Below, in pieces: positions 40,272-53,500 of a DNA stretch of 64,000 nt. This DNA is from Thecaphora thlaspeos (taxonomy: Eukaryota > Basidiomycota > Ustilaginomycetes > Urocystidales > Glomosporiaceae): positions 310,001-374,000 of the forward strand of contig UWYS01000014.1 of the NCBI GenBank assembly GCA_900291925.1, in the 5' to 3' direction. Numbering within the stretch: the stretch's first letter is position 1; every line of letters begins with the position of its first letter. Under the pieces are notes generated by a model. It was not told where the DNA came from and did not search any database. It worked only from the letters and a program-made list of their open reading frames with translations. The position numbers were made by a program, and so were the translations under genes.

Positions 40272-43200
40272 TCACGGGCCGCCGCTGCCGCCACCGCTTC
40301 CAGTCGCCGAATTCTTGATGCCGATCAAAAAGTTGCGCATCAACCTCCGCTTGCCAGAGAGGGTGCCCTGGGCGTTGGCGCCTCCGCCGATGCTGCTCTT
40401 GTTGGCTCCGCTGGTATCGTCGTAGCACGATCCTCCGTCGTCCGCACCCGTCGTGGTGTGCTGCGACGTCGTCGTCGAGCTGGTGCCGGTCCTCGTGGCG
40501 TTCATCGAAGGCCGGCGTGGCACGTCCCTCGACGGTCGCCTCTGCTGTACGGAAAGGGCGCTTTCGAAGCCCAGCCCTACGACGCCGCCGTAATCGTGCC
40601 GAGGGACCGCATGGGGCTGAGGCGAAGAGGACAAATTGATCGCGCTGGCGCCAGATCGCAGCGATGCGACGTCCGGCGTGAGGAGGCCGTTGGATGATGT
40701 CGAGGCCGTCGACGACAGGTACGAGTCCTTTTGTGGTGGAACGGGCGGCGTCTCGCCGTGATCGCTCGGAGCGACCGAGGGCGAGGCCGACGCTGACCTC
40801 GGATGTGACGATGTCGTCCCGCTCGGATGGCGATCCACGTGGGAGGCGGCGTAAGAGGAGAGCTGGCTGGGTGCCGAAGGGCTGTGGCGATGGGAGCCTC
40901 TCGACCCACCGCTGCCGCTGCCGCTGCCTTCGACGAAGCTGCCGTTGACCATGACGGGCGTCTCGGGCAGAGCATCCGGCCAGCCCATCAGAGTGGCGTC
41001 CGAGTTCCACGTGAGGATGGTCGGCCTCTGGTGTCGGAGCAGATCCTCGCTTGCTCGACCTGGCGCACCAGCGGCCAATCTTCCGACGCTGCCGTTTCCG
41101 CTGCTCGGCTGATGGTTCACCCCAGGCTGCCTCGTCGTCCTCGGCGCAGCTTCTTCCCTTTCAGGGGCAGAGACCGGCGGGCGTGGGCTCAAGGGTGATC
41201 CGAGCGCCTTGCTCGCTGCTGTGCCCGAGGTGGCCTCCATGTTGGGCGTCGTCGGTGCATCTGAGTCGGTTGAGGCGATGAGAGGCGATGAGAGGGATCG
41301 TCCGAGGATAAACGTCAGCAAGAAAGCTCGGGAGAAAGACCACCGTATGGTCAGGAGGTCGGCCGATCCGTTGACCGCGAGCACACTCACGGAGAAAGAG
41401 GTTCCGAAGATCAGGATGCTGGGCTGACTCGTGGATTGCCTTGGATCGCAGCACGTTCGTGTGGAAGCCCGCGTGCTTGCCGGCGGCGCTCTGCGACTCG
41501 GCGCCTTCGCTGCTGTGGGGCCGCCGCGACAGCCTCCGAGAGTAAGAGTGCCCAGTGTGGTTGCCGCCAACCGGCGCTCCGAGGTGTCGCCGCACGCTGG
41601 TCGGGGACGTCGTGGTCGGCGATTGGTCCTCTCGTACGCTCGGCAGGGCCGGCTTGAGGGCGGCACTGCTAGCTCGTCCGCTGAGGCTGGGAGACGGTCC
41701 GCTCCTGGTGTCGCCCGCCCGCTTGCGCTCCTGTGCCAGCGCTTCGCCGTACGCTGCAAGCTGCGCGGCCAGGGACATCGGTGCGTCGTCGGTCCCCTCT
41801 CCACCGAGTTGGACATCCTGGTTGAGGATCGCCTGGGCTTGTTCGGCGGCGCTGAAGTAGGTCGAACGCAGCGACGACGTGGATGGCCGGCTGCTGACAC
41901 TCTCGGCGTGGGACCCGGAGCGGCTGGCGCGAGCCGTCGGATGGGCCATGCCAGCCTCCTCTGCGATCGACAGTTCATGGCTCGCTGCTTGCAGCCCGGG
42001 ACTGTCACGCAGGTGAGCGCCATCCAACGGGTGAGCTGTCGCGCTGACGGCCGACAGGCTGCTCGTCGAGCGATTGCGGCCGCCGTAGATGGGCAGCATC
42101 GAAGTGCTGCTGGACGCTTCGGAGCCAGTCGAGCCCAGTCCAGCTGTGCGTCCGTTGCTCGACTCCTGACGGGGTCCTCGCATCGCCGACAGCGTCCGAA
42201 GCCCTGCGGGTAGGTGATGGAGGTCGTGATGCTCGCCGGCGGCTTCCTCGGGGCTCATCGGAACCATGTCTCCGAGGAATTCCTGGTCGTCGTCCGTCTC
42301 GGCCACGTCGACGCCTTGTGCCGCCTTGGTGTACGACCGGCTCTCCGTCGATGCGTCGCCTCGCAAGCTTGGCTGACTCGACTGGCTTCCGGCACGTCCT
42401 CGCAGTCCATATGAGAGGCTCCCGTCGCTCGACGTGAAGTCGCTGCTGATCTCGTGCTCTTGCTGCGTCGCATCCTCGTTCCGTCGCCTCTGAGGCAGGC
42501 CGGTCGACGTGGCGGACCCGGTGGACGTCTGCCTCGGGCCCGCCGCGGATGCCGTTTGGCCGGTCATGCGCTTTACGCCACCGCCGGCGCTGGACTCTGT
42601 AGCGGGGCTAGGGCGGACGGGATAGAGCTGCTCGGCCCGGGCAATGTCAAGCGAGGCCTTGCCGACCGCAGGCAGCCGTGCACAGACTGGCTTGCCCGCG
42701 TGGACCACCTGCTCGTTCGAGCTGGATCGGGCGCGCGAGGCATTCCTTGCCACCACGCTTGCTGACAAGGCAGAAGATGAGGCCGAGCCGCGCAGTCGAG
42801 GAGGCTGCGCATTGGAGGCGCCGCCAGCCGCCGCGTCGCTTCGCGCAGGAACTTCCGAGAATGCGGTGCGGTAGTGCGGTGCGGTGGTGGATCGACCCGC
42901 CGCATCGCCCCTGTCGTAGACGCGCGAAGTCGACTGAGGTGACATTGTGTCATACGACCTGTTTTCGGATCGCGGAGGTCGTGACGGCGTCAGCGACGAG
43001 ATCAGGCCGTTTTCGTGCGGCGTCGACGGTGCCAGGCTGCTGCTGCTGCTGCTGCTGCTGACACTTGGCTTCTCGGTACCCGTGGCTTTCCTCAGCATGT
43101 TGGAGAGGCTCCGCTTACTAGCGAGCTTGCCGAACTTTCTGTTGGGGCTGTGCGGCGGGCCCAGCTCAGGCTGCTCGCTGCCTGCTGTGCCGCTTGGCCC

Positions 43201-44301
43201 GGCACCCAGCGCGGCGCGGAGGGAGGCCGCCGGGTGGGCTGCCTTCTCAAGAATCGACGGCAACGAGGGGCGTCGCTTGTACTCCTTGCCGCCTCCGAAG
43301 CCGACAGTCGAGGCAACTCCACCGTTGGCGTTTGGTGCCGCCGGCGTCGCGGCGGCCGAGAAGGCCAATTCGGATTCCTCGGCCGGGTCCAGGGGGCTCG
43401 GGCTCCGTTCGGGCAAGTGACGATGGAGGGTCGACGGCGATGTGATCATGGGCGGCTGGCCGGGCGAGAGCACGCTCCCCTGCGCCTGCTGGGCCCCGCT
43501 GCTGGTGACGCCGCCAGGCGCCCCTTTGAGGTTGGGGTTCGAGCTCGTCTTGAGCAGGCCGCTCACGTTCCGACTGCCTGCGCTCGATCTCGTAGCCGTC
43601 GTGGCCCATGCCAGCTGGTCGAAGGATCGCTGACCGTGCAGCGCACCGCCATCGTCTCGAACTCCTCCCGCCTTTGACCCGGCATAGTCTTCAGCCGTCG
43701 CAGCCGGATGGCCCGTGAAGCGCGAGTAGCTGGCGGGCACCAGCGGTAGATCGCGACGTACAGTGTCGCGCGCCGAGACGATGCCCGCCAGACCGTTGGT
43801 CCCATAAGCCGAGATCCAGGAGCGGAGCAGCTTGACACACTCGCTGTGGCCATTACCGGCGGCCAACGCTTCCGCCTGCGTCCCGTCCTTGTCGGTGGCG
43901 GCCGGCCGGGCGCCCGCCTCGAGGAGGATCCGGACGATCTCGAGATGTCCGTTGGCCGCGGCGAAGTGCAGCGGCGTGGAACCCTCGACGCCGGCGCCAC
44001 CGCCATAGTTCTTGCTCTTGAGCCTGGGAGCGTTGACATCGGCGCCGTAAAGCAATAGCATGCGGACGGCCTGCTCGTTGCCGCTGGAGCAGGCTGCGTG
44101 GAGCGGGAGGATGCCGTTGAGGTTGCTGTTGGCCGGCTGTCCGTTCTCGAGCGCGAACTTGATCAGGCCGATGTTGCCAGAAGCCGCGGCGCCGTGCAGG
44201 CCAAGATTGGGATGCATAAGCTCGTTGGAGCCCAGAGCGCAGCCGAGCGCTCCCTGGCCGACGACCTTGAGGGCATTGCGGCCGACATTGGTGCGTGGCA
44301 T
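40272..44301 (-). CDS. Ankyrin-repeat protein with long disordered tail
   Basis: Two exons, 44301-41391 and 41260-40272, give 1299 residues. The first ATG is MPRTNVGRNALKVVG; the frame is open seven codons further upstream but without an ATG. The donor is C|GTGAGT and the acceptor CTCAG at 41261-41265. Ankyrin repeats occupy about residues 25-160: HPNLGLHGAAASGNIGLIKF, NGILPLHAACSSGNEQAVRM, GSTPLHFAAANGHLEIVRIL and a fourth, weaker GTQAEALAAGNGHSECVKLL. After that about 1100 residues are Ser/Ala/Arg/Gly-rich and disordered, with Ser runs from CTG repeats on the plus strand (43030-43060). Near residue 1275 a basic motif GKRRLMRNFLIGIKNSATG is well formed and may be a binding peptide. Probable scaffold or signalling adaptor; the partner is unknown. 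It is recognisable as ankyrin, not as a named family. Confidence 0.85.
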
Positions 44302-46639
44302 CGCGTTGCGGCGTGCGTGCAACCGAGCTGCGGCTGCGGACGTTGCGACGGTCTGGCGAGGAGCACGGAGCCTGTGCTAGGCCTGAAGGCCTCAGAGCCA
44401 ATGGCCTCAGGATATCTCCGAGGTCACCGGCGCGGCGGCGTGCGCACACCACAGGCGGGTTCCGAGGATGGCGGGGCGAAGTTGGGCGAAGGTGGAGTGG
44501 GGTACGGGCGAGGGAGATGCAGAGGGACGGTAGACCAGTCGCAGCTCGAGATGGGCGGTGTGATCTGTGGTCGAAGTGGCGCAAGGTGCACGTCGTCCTG
44601 TCGCTGTTGATCCACTCAGTGTTGTTATAAGCCCAGCTCGCGCGCTGGTGTAGTGCGCATGGATGTCTGCAACAAAAGGCCTGCACAGCCGCGAGATTCT
44701 ACTCTCGAGACAGGATATAATGGGTTTGGTCTCGACAACCGACGATCGGCGACGACTGCGCGGTGCCGATGTTGGTTGTATATGGATGATCGAGCCTTGC
44801 GCACGGCGTGGCCGCCACAGCTGACAGCAACTGGTCAAGCGAGCAAGTCGCTGGCAACGATCCGCTGCTGGCCAATCTGCGAGGCCTGGCTGGATGCGCT
44901 TCGACCCGCCACGCAGCGGACACCTCGATCAGGTCGAGGCGGAAGGACAACTGGTATGTCTGGCTGAGCAGCCAGGCCAAGGAAGGGAGCCCACTGCTGC
45001 GTCACCGCAGAGTCGAGAGCGGTGGCGGTGGCGGCAACAGCAGCAGCAGCAGAGGTCTGGCGGTCACAGCGGTGGACGAGGCAATCAGCAGCACTGTAAG
45101 AAGCCAGTTGCGAGCCTCAAGGCGAAACAATAGGTCGAGATGCGATGGTCGAGAGGCAGAGGGGAGAGGAGGGGCGCGAAGAGAGGTGTGTAGAAATGGA
45201 GGCAAGTTGGTCCGGTTGGGCATACGACGGAAGGGGGCCGATGGGAGAGCGTGCTTATGTGCGCCTATGAGCGGTGGGCGTCGCGCGTGGGTGAGCGGGT
45301 CAAGGAGCTGGACAGGGACAGGCGGGGACGGGATTTCAGCTGGGCGGAAGGGCGTGATAGGATGGGCGGGCCGCCAAGAAGAAGACGGTAGAGGGCGGAA
45401 GAGCCGGGGTGTGTGGCGAAGCGGTGCGAGGTGCGTGAGGGAGCTGGCGAGGGCGCTGAGCTGTTGGGTGGAGCCAGATGAGGAGAGGTGGAGTGGGGCG
45501 GGACCTGGCGGTGCTGAGGCCGATGGTGATAAAGGGAGGTGGTGGTGATGGTGTTAGGTGGGCGGGGCGAGGGAAGGGGCCGGCGCCGGGGTCGAGGGGC
45601 GAGGGGCGAGGATTGTGATAGTGACAGGCGTGAGGTGGAGCTCAGCTGGCGCGGCGCCAGGGAGAGTTAGGCTCAAAGGGCCGTGCCCGCACGAAAAAGG
45701 ACCGCGTATGTACTCTCCAGCCAAAGAGCCGTCCCGTCGGTCCATCCGTCGGTCAGCCGGTAAAGTCACAGCTCTTCACTCTGATGCAGCTAGGAGAAAG
45801 CACAGCCACAGGCGGCTCCCGACCAACCTACGCCAACACGCACCGAGCGCATCACAGACAAAGGCCGGCCAAGCTCCACCACGCCACCGCCGACGACCCC
45901 CTCGACCCTCTCGCGCTCTCCTTTGTTCGAGACTCTGCTACCTTGCTCTTCTTTGCACGGACTCCCTTCCGTACGTCATTTGACCTGTCTATCTCCCTGC
46001 CTGCTTTGCGGCACATGGCCGCATAATGTCCTTTCAGACTGTACGTGTATCACCCTTTCGGCTCTTGGCATCGTAGGCTGCCCCGCTCCACCGAACGAGG
46101 CATCTAAGGACACACAGCCTGATCGGGTACCGCCGGGACCCTCTCGAGATCTTTGACCCGACAAAGCATGCCAAATTATATTGACCCTTAGCCGGCGAGG
46201 ACCAGAGTACTGTAGTCCTGTGATGCTCCAGCGGAACAGTAGGACAGTGACCGAAGCTGGCCTCTCGACGCCGATGCGCCGCACTCATGGTAGACCATGA
46301 TGCCGAGCAAACGAGCAGTTTCGAGCAAGGTCGTCATCGACTAGGCTTCGGACTCACATCGCGCCGGCAGAAAATGGAGAGGTGGTGGGACAGGATACGA
46401 AGCAGGCTTCATCTTCGTTTGCGCCTCCCACGGCACTGGGCCGTGACGATACGATCAAGATAGCCTTTCGTTGTAGCGATGCAAGCAAATTTGGTTCATA
46501 TTGACTCGTTCATATAGACCGAGCATCGCAGCGGCAATCGTCGGATTACGACGCAGCTCCAGACATCCAACGACTCCCTTCTCGGAAAAGTCCATCATCG
46601 CAACACGTCGACCTACTCGATCGCACGCAGAGGATAGTC
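44302..46639. other. 2.3 kb intergenic region
   Basis: It lies between the ankyrin start and the 3' end of the KilA-N gene. One plus-strand frame at 44808-45548 is open but Gly/Arg/Trp-rich, with no domain. TACTGTA occurs once (46208). I see no gene. Confidence 0.5.
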
Positions 46640-48259
46640 TCAAAGTCGCTGCTTCTGCGGAAATGCGAGCTGCCAGTCATTGTGATAAGCAGCAGCCGTG
46701 GCGCCCTCCCAACTGCTAAAGTAGTCCGGAGGCGAGCTGCGGTACGGTGGCGTAGGGGGCAGCAGCGGCAGCATAGGTCGAAGGCGCAGCGACGCATCCG
46801 CGTGATCATCTCTGCTCGTAGTCCTCTCGTCGTCGGATCGGCGCTGTCGTTCAGAGGGTCGATCGACATCGACACCGTGGGAGAGGCTAAACATCGAAGG
46901 ATAAGAGCCCGGGAGGGAGTAGACTGATACCCTGCCGCAGCTGTGTCGATCGGAGGAATATGGTCGGCGGAGATGTGAGGCGTGTCAGTCGCGGTCCCTG
47001 TCGTGAAAGCCTTCTCACCAATATCACCGAAAGCCCCATCATCGCCACCGCTTACCCCGCTGCCGACTTGCACCTTTCAAACAAGGGTCGAACCAACCGA
47101 CTTGCATCCGTCGTCAAGGACGACGATGACGATGAAGACGTAGAAAGCGCCGCCCTTTTCGATCGTCTCCTGCTCGTCTTCTTCTTGCAAGAGAGGAGGA
47201 GGCAGCCGTAGCCAGCCTCGCCCGGTCGGAGGCACGTGGCGGGCCAGTCCGGACCGAAGATGGGGACGAGGTCGTTTCGGACGCGGTAGGCGACCCGTCG
47301 CGACAGTTCCTTGGCCACATCGAAAGGCAGCCAGGTTCCTATATGTTGTTGTCGTGGTGAAATCAAGTCGAGGACAAGGCAGGTGAGGGTAAGAACTAGG
47401 CCAGCGATGGCAAAGGGGAACAAAAAGACTTACCCTGGATCTTGAGGAAGCCGCCACGGATCTTCCGGATGTAGGGCGCGAGCTCCGGAGTCTCTTCTTG
47501 CAGTCGACCAAGATCGGCTGGCAGACCGGAAGGGAGAGGCGCAGCGACGATGACGGATGTCGGTTCGGTCCTTCTATGCACTTCGCGTCTTCAACCTGCC
47601 CTTGTCGGGGACTTCCGTCCCCCGGAGAAACTTACCCTTTGCATGGCCCATGGCCTTCCAGATACCCGTGCTGGTGATTGGCAAAGTAGCGCCACATCAG
47701 CTGGACAGGCTCATTGCGTGAGCTCGAACGTTCGCAGCGCGGGAGGCTGGGTGTACTCACAAACGTACGTACGACGTCTCGACGTCGATCATGATGACCT
47801 GATTGCCAGTCTCCATGTTGTATTCGTAGACTGTTGGCCCCCCTCTGGTCGTCAACTGCGTCAGTTCTGCCATCCTTTCCTCCCAACATCTGGCCAGCCT
47901 GATTGCTGCACGCACTCACCCGGCAGGTATCCGCGAGGGTCGTAAGCGGTAACGTACTGCGCCCTGTCGACGACATGCTTGGTCTTATACAGCACCGGCG
48001 GGCCGGGAGCTCTAATCTTGGTCATCCACGTCTCTTCATTTGGTCCAGCGCCAGCAGAGGGGGGGCTCGAGGACATGAAGCAGAGCGCCATGGCCGCCTC
48101 GGTTTCGGCATCGGTGACCGACCCGACGGTGGTAGCGTCCGAATCTTGGCTGTTTGATACCTGGCCTTCGAACCAGAGGGGCGAAGGTGAGGTCAAGGAC
48201 ATCTTCGGCGAAGGAGAGAGGGGCGACGATGGGATGTGGTCGAGGAAGTCGGTGATCAT
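46640..48259 (-). CDS. KilA-N/APSES-type DNA-binding domain protein (Bqt4/Xbp1-like)
   Basis: Six exons with consistent phases: 48259-47920, 47830-47761, 47670-47636, 47580-47434, 47338-47056 and 46940-46640, giving 391 residues. The assembled domain (about 115-250) reads GYLPVYEYNMETGNQVIMID, VETSYVRFTGIWKAMGHAK, APYIRKIRGGFLKIQGTWLP, FDVAKELSRRVAYRVRNDLV and PIFGPDWPATCLRPG. This is the KilA-N/APSES fold with its Trp-rich core and the basic helix preceding GTWLP. Fungal relatives include the telomere-anchoring inner nuclear membrane protein Bqt4 and the repressor Xbp1. No transmembrane helix is visible at the C-terminus, which argues for a nuclear regulator rather than Bqt4. The tail is Ser-rich, then Pro/Tyr-rich. 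Donors are mostly GTGAGT or GTAAG. The exon 3/4 acceptor (GCGAAG) is the weakest call. Confidence 0.8.
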
Positions 48260-49836
48260 CACGCAAATTCTCCAACGTGGGATGGTTGCGAGCTTGGGAG
48301 AGATGAGCTTGCGGGGAGAGATGCGGTGAGGCCTCGTTGGCTTCCTAGCAGGCGGACGAACGAGACGTCTGTTTATGTAGTCGACGGCGCTCGTTCCTGG
48401 CCGAGTTGCAATGGCGCCGAGCGACGGCCGTCGACGCCGCGCGCTCGAGACGCATCCACTGCCTCGTCTCTCCTGGAGCACGCATATGCCTACGTCTCTA
48501 GGCCTCGACGGCGGACGGAGGAAGGTTGAACGAGGGCGAAACCGAGACGAGACCTCGTTTGCGTACGTCTGCTCTGCAGCTTCTTCTGGCGCGGGGAAGG
48601 GGAAGAGGGGTAGAGCGAAGGAGGTGTTCCGGGTTCACTCTTGTTGCTCCGCCGCTTTTCGGGAGAAGGCTCAGACGTGCCGCACGGTCGGTTGCAGCCG
48701 GAGCGTGAGAATAGAGTCGTGACAGGTCCACTCTTGTGTTGTGGAACGGCGCAGTAAGATGTGCGTGTTCGCCTGGTGAACACGGGCGCGGAGTGAGTCC
48801 ATCAATGCAACGACGAGCGGAAAGGGGGGGAAGGAGGGGAAACGAGGTGCGCAGCTCTGGCTTTGCTATGCAAAGCGCTCGGGAGGTGTCGGAAGCTCTG
48901 CTGCTGAACTGCTGCAGCTCAGATGGCCTCGATGGGCCTCTATCTGCGCTGTCATCGGACCGTCCCGCCTTTCTGAGCACGGGGTCTCGACTTAATTTGC
49001 GCTCCGGCGGCAGTTGTTGAGCCAGCCCGCGCCAAGCCGACGGGCGGCGTACGTGCGTGTTGATCGAGAGCTAGCTAGCCCTCGGAAGCATCTGGCCATC
49101 CGTGCCACCGAACCTTGTCGCTGCTTGTCGGTCGGTGCCGGCGGCCAGTTCTGGGGCCCTCCGCCGTCTTGAGGGACGTCTGGTGACGTACTTTTTCCGC
49201 GCGCGCGCTCGCCTCCGTCTCTGCTCGGAATTCGCTGACCTTGCGGAGGCGCGCCGCCGCCTTCTCACCAGACACGGCCGGCTAGCTTGACCGACCTGGA
49301 AAACTTCTCAATCTCCGAGCCTAGCTAGACTCTTCAGCAGCGATAGGCTTTCGACGGGCCGCGCCAACTTGCTAGACTCGCCTGGACCGGAGGCCCGCGG
49401 CGCAGCACTCGGCCGTCTTGACTAGCTTCACGATCGACTGCCAGCCCCCCACCCACTTTCGCACCCCACGGCGTGTGTAGGTGTAGGATCGATAAACGAG
49501 CCAAGAAAGAGTAGAGTTCAGCTTGTGAGGCGCGCAAATGCGCTTGGAAGGGCTCTTGCGCCCCTTCCGAGGTCTCATCGCGCCATCCTCCCCGGCCGTT
49601 GGAATCGGAACAGAACGCAGAGCCTCGGCACTTGCTCGGCCGGCGTCTCTGTCGTGCAGCGATGTGCTGTCGACCTGCGCCGCACAAGCCTGTTCGTTAC
49701 GGTCGCTCTCGCAGACCCGCGCGCGGGCTCGGGCAAGATATCTACAACCAGCTGCTTGAGGGGGTCGGATCCGAACGGGGAAGCGCAGACGAAGATGCTG
49801 TAGATGTACATGCACTGCCGGTCTCTCACGCTCTAA
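48260..49836. other. 1.6 kb intergenic region
   Basis: It lies between the KilA-N start and the 3' end of PRE10. Frames are short and Arg/Ser-rich. No gene is seen. Confidence 0.5.
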
Positions 49837-51084
49837 TCAGTCCTCCATCTCGTCGTCGAGCGCCTCCTTGGCCTTTCGGATTGCCTCCTGTAACGCAAGC
49901 AGGAAGAAGTATCAAACGGGAGGCGGAGGGGAGAGCGTTAGCAGTCGATCGCGACGGACCTCAAAGAGTGAAGAGAGCGGACGGAAGGCGGATGAAGAAA
50001 GCCCCAGGATCATGATCCTGGTACAGAACACCGACCCTTTTGAGCTCCTCTGGCACAAAGGCGTGTCGGCCCTTGCTCTCCGGGCCGATCCAAGAGAGCT
50101 CGAGCTCAAAGTCTTTGTCCTTGGCATCGTCGTGCACCTTGAAGATGCTGCAGAGTGTCGCGGATCGGGGTCGGCGGTGAAAAGAGGAGCGAGTGATAGT
50201 GCCGTCAGCGACCGCTTCTGCTCCATCCGAGCGGCGCTGCCTTCCTTCGGCGTGCTGTCCTTTGCCGCAGCTGTGCTACTCACATCTTGGCCGCCTCATC
50301 GACGGCTTGTGTCAGCTCGAGCTTCTCGAGGTCGAGCTTCTCGATCTCGGTCTTTGCGAGCTGCTTGCCCTTTCCGATGGCGCAGCCGTTGTAGCCCCAG
50401 AAGACACCTGACGGCTCAATCATAAAGATCTGCGGCCCTCTCGAGTCGTCGATGCCGGCAAGAATTGTGGAGACGCCAAAGGGACGAACGGATGAATAGA
50501 GGGTAAAGGCCTGGATGTACATCGAGACGCGGTCGGCGAGCGCCTTGAGCGGTGCCGGGTATTGATATGTGTCGCGGTGGTTGACGGCCTCGTCGCGCGC
50601 CCTCGAGGCGATGTGCTTGCCGTCGGCAATCAGGCCCGCCGATGTCTGCAGGGGAATGAAGGCGGTTAGGGAAGAGCGGGTCCAGATCAGCCCTCGGAGC
50701 GTCGTCACAGCCGGTCATATCGTCTGGGCCAGAGAGGAAACGGGGAACGTACCATGCCGATGTGGCGGTCGACGCTAAAGATCCTCGAGTTGGAGCCGGG
50801 CACTAATAGCTTGGACTGGACGAGCTTCTCGACGGCAATGACAACGCCAGTCTTTGTCTTGATGGCAATGGCTGTTCCAGCATTCTCGACGGCCTTGGCG
50901 GCGTACTCGATCTGTAACCAGAGCAGGGACGTGAGTCGCCGTCAGTCAGCAGCGGCCGGGCCGACTTTTGCGAGAACGGGGGGAAGGAAGAGGCTAGACG
51001 GGCATTGAGGCTCACCTGGAAGATCCTACCGTCGGGCGAGTAGGTGCTGGCCGACAGGTCGTATCCGGTACCCTGGGAAGCCAT
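49837..51084 (-). CDS. PRE10: 20S proteasome alpha subunit (yeast Pre10, human PSMA3)
   Basis: Structural alpha-ring subunit of the 20S proteasome in nucleus and cytosol. Five exons fit all phases: 51084-51016, 50911-50753, 50645-50284, 50147-50036 and 49887-49837, giving 250 residues. The start [19 protein letters not shown] is the alpha-subunit signature; [52 protein letters not shown] and [20 protein letters not shown] follow in the expected order. The end is short and acidic (ALDDEMED), as in PSMA3. The last intron uses an unusual donor, AGG|GTCGGT; it is required because it joins VPEELKR to [10 protein letters not shown] in frame. The gene is divergent from the U1-70K gene. Assignment to alpha type 3 (alpha7 in yeast numbering) is firm. 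Confidence 0.95.
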
Positions 51085-51782
51085 CTTATCGAGCTCGGAG
51101 TCTCTGTGGCTGCAGACAGTAGAGTCGACTGATGTGATCTAGCCGGACGTGGTCGATATACGGCTGAACGGTAAGAGCGGCGTGTCGGAGGGTCGAGTGG
51201 GGCAGGGTAGCGTTGACAGGGAAGGATGTGGAGAGAGGGAGACAACTGAGGATGGCGGAGGAGCGAGCGAGGGGGCCGGCCGCGGGAAGGAGCAGGCGAG
51301 TGTTGGTTTTGGCTGGTGTGGAGCAAGCGGCGACGCGCAGGCCACTCGAGCACGGCCCGATCACAAGCCAGTGTCAGCCGCGTGCTTCCGGCCGGCAGGC
51401 GGGCGGCGTCTTTCGCTCCTCGCTAGCCCCGCCTCGCCTCCCCTGGAAAAAGTCGCTCGGAAATTGCCCGACGTCCTTCTCACCCCCACACACATCGCAT
51501 CAGCCTGTCCTTCCATCATCCCGCCAATTCGCCGGCCGTGTGTCGACTCGCTGCTCGGCCTCATCTACCATCGAATTCATCGTCGACTCTTGCTGCCGCG
51601 CCAGCTCAACCGCTCAGACCCTCTCAGCGCTCGACCCCGGTCCAAGGCCGCGGCCATCTTCGCAAAGCGGCACCTTCCAACCTCGGCCACGACGTCGACC
51701 GCCGGCACTCTTAACAGACGGTCCATCGGCAGCAGCATCTCCCGCCTGATCCACCTCTCACATCCGTCGGAACCGCGCCACG
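51085..51782. promoter_or_regulatory. Divergent promoter region of PRE10 and U1-70K
   Basis: 698 bases between two start codons of housekeeping genes. I looked for the proteasome box GGTGGCAAA on both strands and did not see it. No TATA box is seen. Confidence 0.4.
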
Positions 51783-53238
51783 ATGACGCACCTTCTCCCC
51801 CCCAACCTCATCCGGCTCTTCACCTCTCGTCCGCCTCTTACATACGCCCCGCCGCTGCAAGAGGACCAGGATCCCAACCTCCCACCCCGGCCAAAGGACG
51901 TCAATGAGATCTCGAACCGCAAAAAGATCCGGCCGCTGGAAGGCGTAGCGGCCTTCCTTGAGCGCGTCAAGCAGGAGGCGGCAGACCGAGGCGAGACAAC
52001 CGACGACGTGCAGGAGCAGGGAGAAGGCAAGGGCCTGACGCATGCCAAGCTCACCCTGGCAGAGATGGCGAAAGAGGAGCGAAAGAAGAAGAAGGAAGAA
52101 CAGAAGAAGGCGGGGATAGAGAAGTGTGAGTGTGCGCGCGGCCGTCCTCCTGCGGGCAGGGTCTGGGATGATGCTGGCAGAGAAAGCCTCGTCTACCCGG
52201 TATGCGCCTCAAATCGTCGCGACGTGGCTGACCTCTTCGTGCTCCGTCTTTCTCCCGTTCTCCGCCTCTTTCCTCGCAACAGACGACCCACACAAGGACC
52301 CTGAAGCGACAGGCGATCCTTTCAAGACGCTGTTCCTAGCACGGCTGGTAGGTGTTTCCTCCCTCTCGTCCATCATCTCCCGCCTCTCACGTTGCCGTCG
52401 TCGTCATCGCCGCGCCCGTCAGCTGAGTTGCGAACTTTCTATCTCCCTTCCCTCTTCCTCCCTTTTCCCCCTTGATCCGCTCGCACGACCGCCCTTCCAG
52501 TCGTACGACACGACGGAAAAGGACCTTCACCGCGAATTCGACATGTACGGTCCGATCGAGCGGATCCGCATCGTCCGGGACAAGGAGGGCAAGAGCCGCG
52601 GCTACGCCTTTGTACTGTACGAGCGCGAGCGCGACATGCGTGCCGCCTACAAGGATGCCGAGGGGCTCAAGATCAACGGACGGCGGATCATGGTCGACGT
52701 TGAGCGCGGACGCGCTGTCAAGGACTGGAAGCCCACACGGTTAGGCGGCGGCTTGGGCGGAACGGCGAGGAAGCCGAAAAAGACCAATGAACCGGACGCG
52801 GCGATGGGTGCGATGGGTGGTGGCGGGTTCAGAGGTGGACCGCCGATGGGGAGAGGTGGATTCCGCGGTAGCTTCGGTGGGAGGGGGTGTGGGTTTGGCG
52901 GCGGCGGCGGCGGCGGCGGTTTCAGAGGCGGATTTGCCGGGAGAGGCGGCATGGGTGGCGGCCGTGGCGGCTTCGGAGCGGGACCACCAGGAGGGGGATT
53001 TGGCGGTCCGCCGAGAGGTGGATACACTGGAGTAGCAGGCGGACCTCGAGGCGGAGGGGGCTTCGGTGCACCACCGGGAGGTGGGTTCAGGGGAGACGAA
53101 CCAGGTGGTTCGGCCGGGTACGGAGGTCCTCCACCCTCGAAAAGCGGCTACGGCGGCGGTGGTGGTGGCTATTTGAACGGCGGCGGAGGAGTGGGTAGGT
53201 ATGACGATGGACCACCGTCCAAACGCACGCGGTACTAA
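51783..53238 (+). CDS. SNP1: U1 snRNP 70 kDa protein
   Basis: U1 snRNA-binding spliceosome subunit that recognises 5' splice sites. Three exons, 51783-52125, 52283-52347 and 52501-53238, give 381 residues. The N-terminus [19 protein letters not shown] is the U1-70K signature. The second exon, 65 nt, carries [20 protein letters not shown] with RNP2 (LFLARL). Exon 3 has [23 protein letters not shown]1 (SRGYAFVLY) and [20 protein letters not shown]. The block that normally follows, [10 protein letters not shown], is present as [10 protein letters not shown]. The C-terminal 130 residues are a Gly-rich RGG-type tail ([19 protein letters not shown]) ending SKRTRY, in place of the RS-rich tail of animals. 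The second donor is GTAGGT, the first GTGAGT. Confidence 0.94.
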
Positions 53239-53500
53239 GCAAACTCTCTCCGCCTCTCCATCGTCCTCCATTCGACTTGATGATGGCGTCCAGGAACCGC
53301 TCGATCGTCTTCACCAACCTCTTCCCTCTTTCGCTCCCTCCCGGCATCGAGCATTACGCTCACACAAGAAGACCAACATCCCCGCACCTTCTTCCTCACT
53401 CGTCACTGTACTAATATATCCACTGCCTACGCCCCTCCGGGCTCGTTACGCGTAATGGCCATGCCCTCATTCCAGCCTTAGCCAGGCGCGTCAACCCGCC

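Noticed and set aside
44808..45548. 246-codon plus-strand frame
   Set aside because: Gly/Arg/Trp-rich composition typical of GC noise; no domain and no promoter-like layout.
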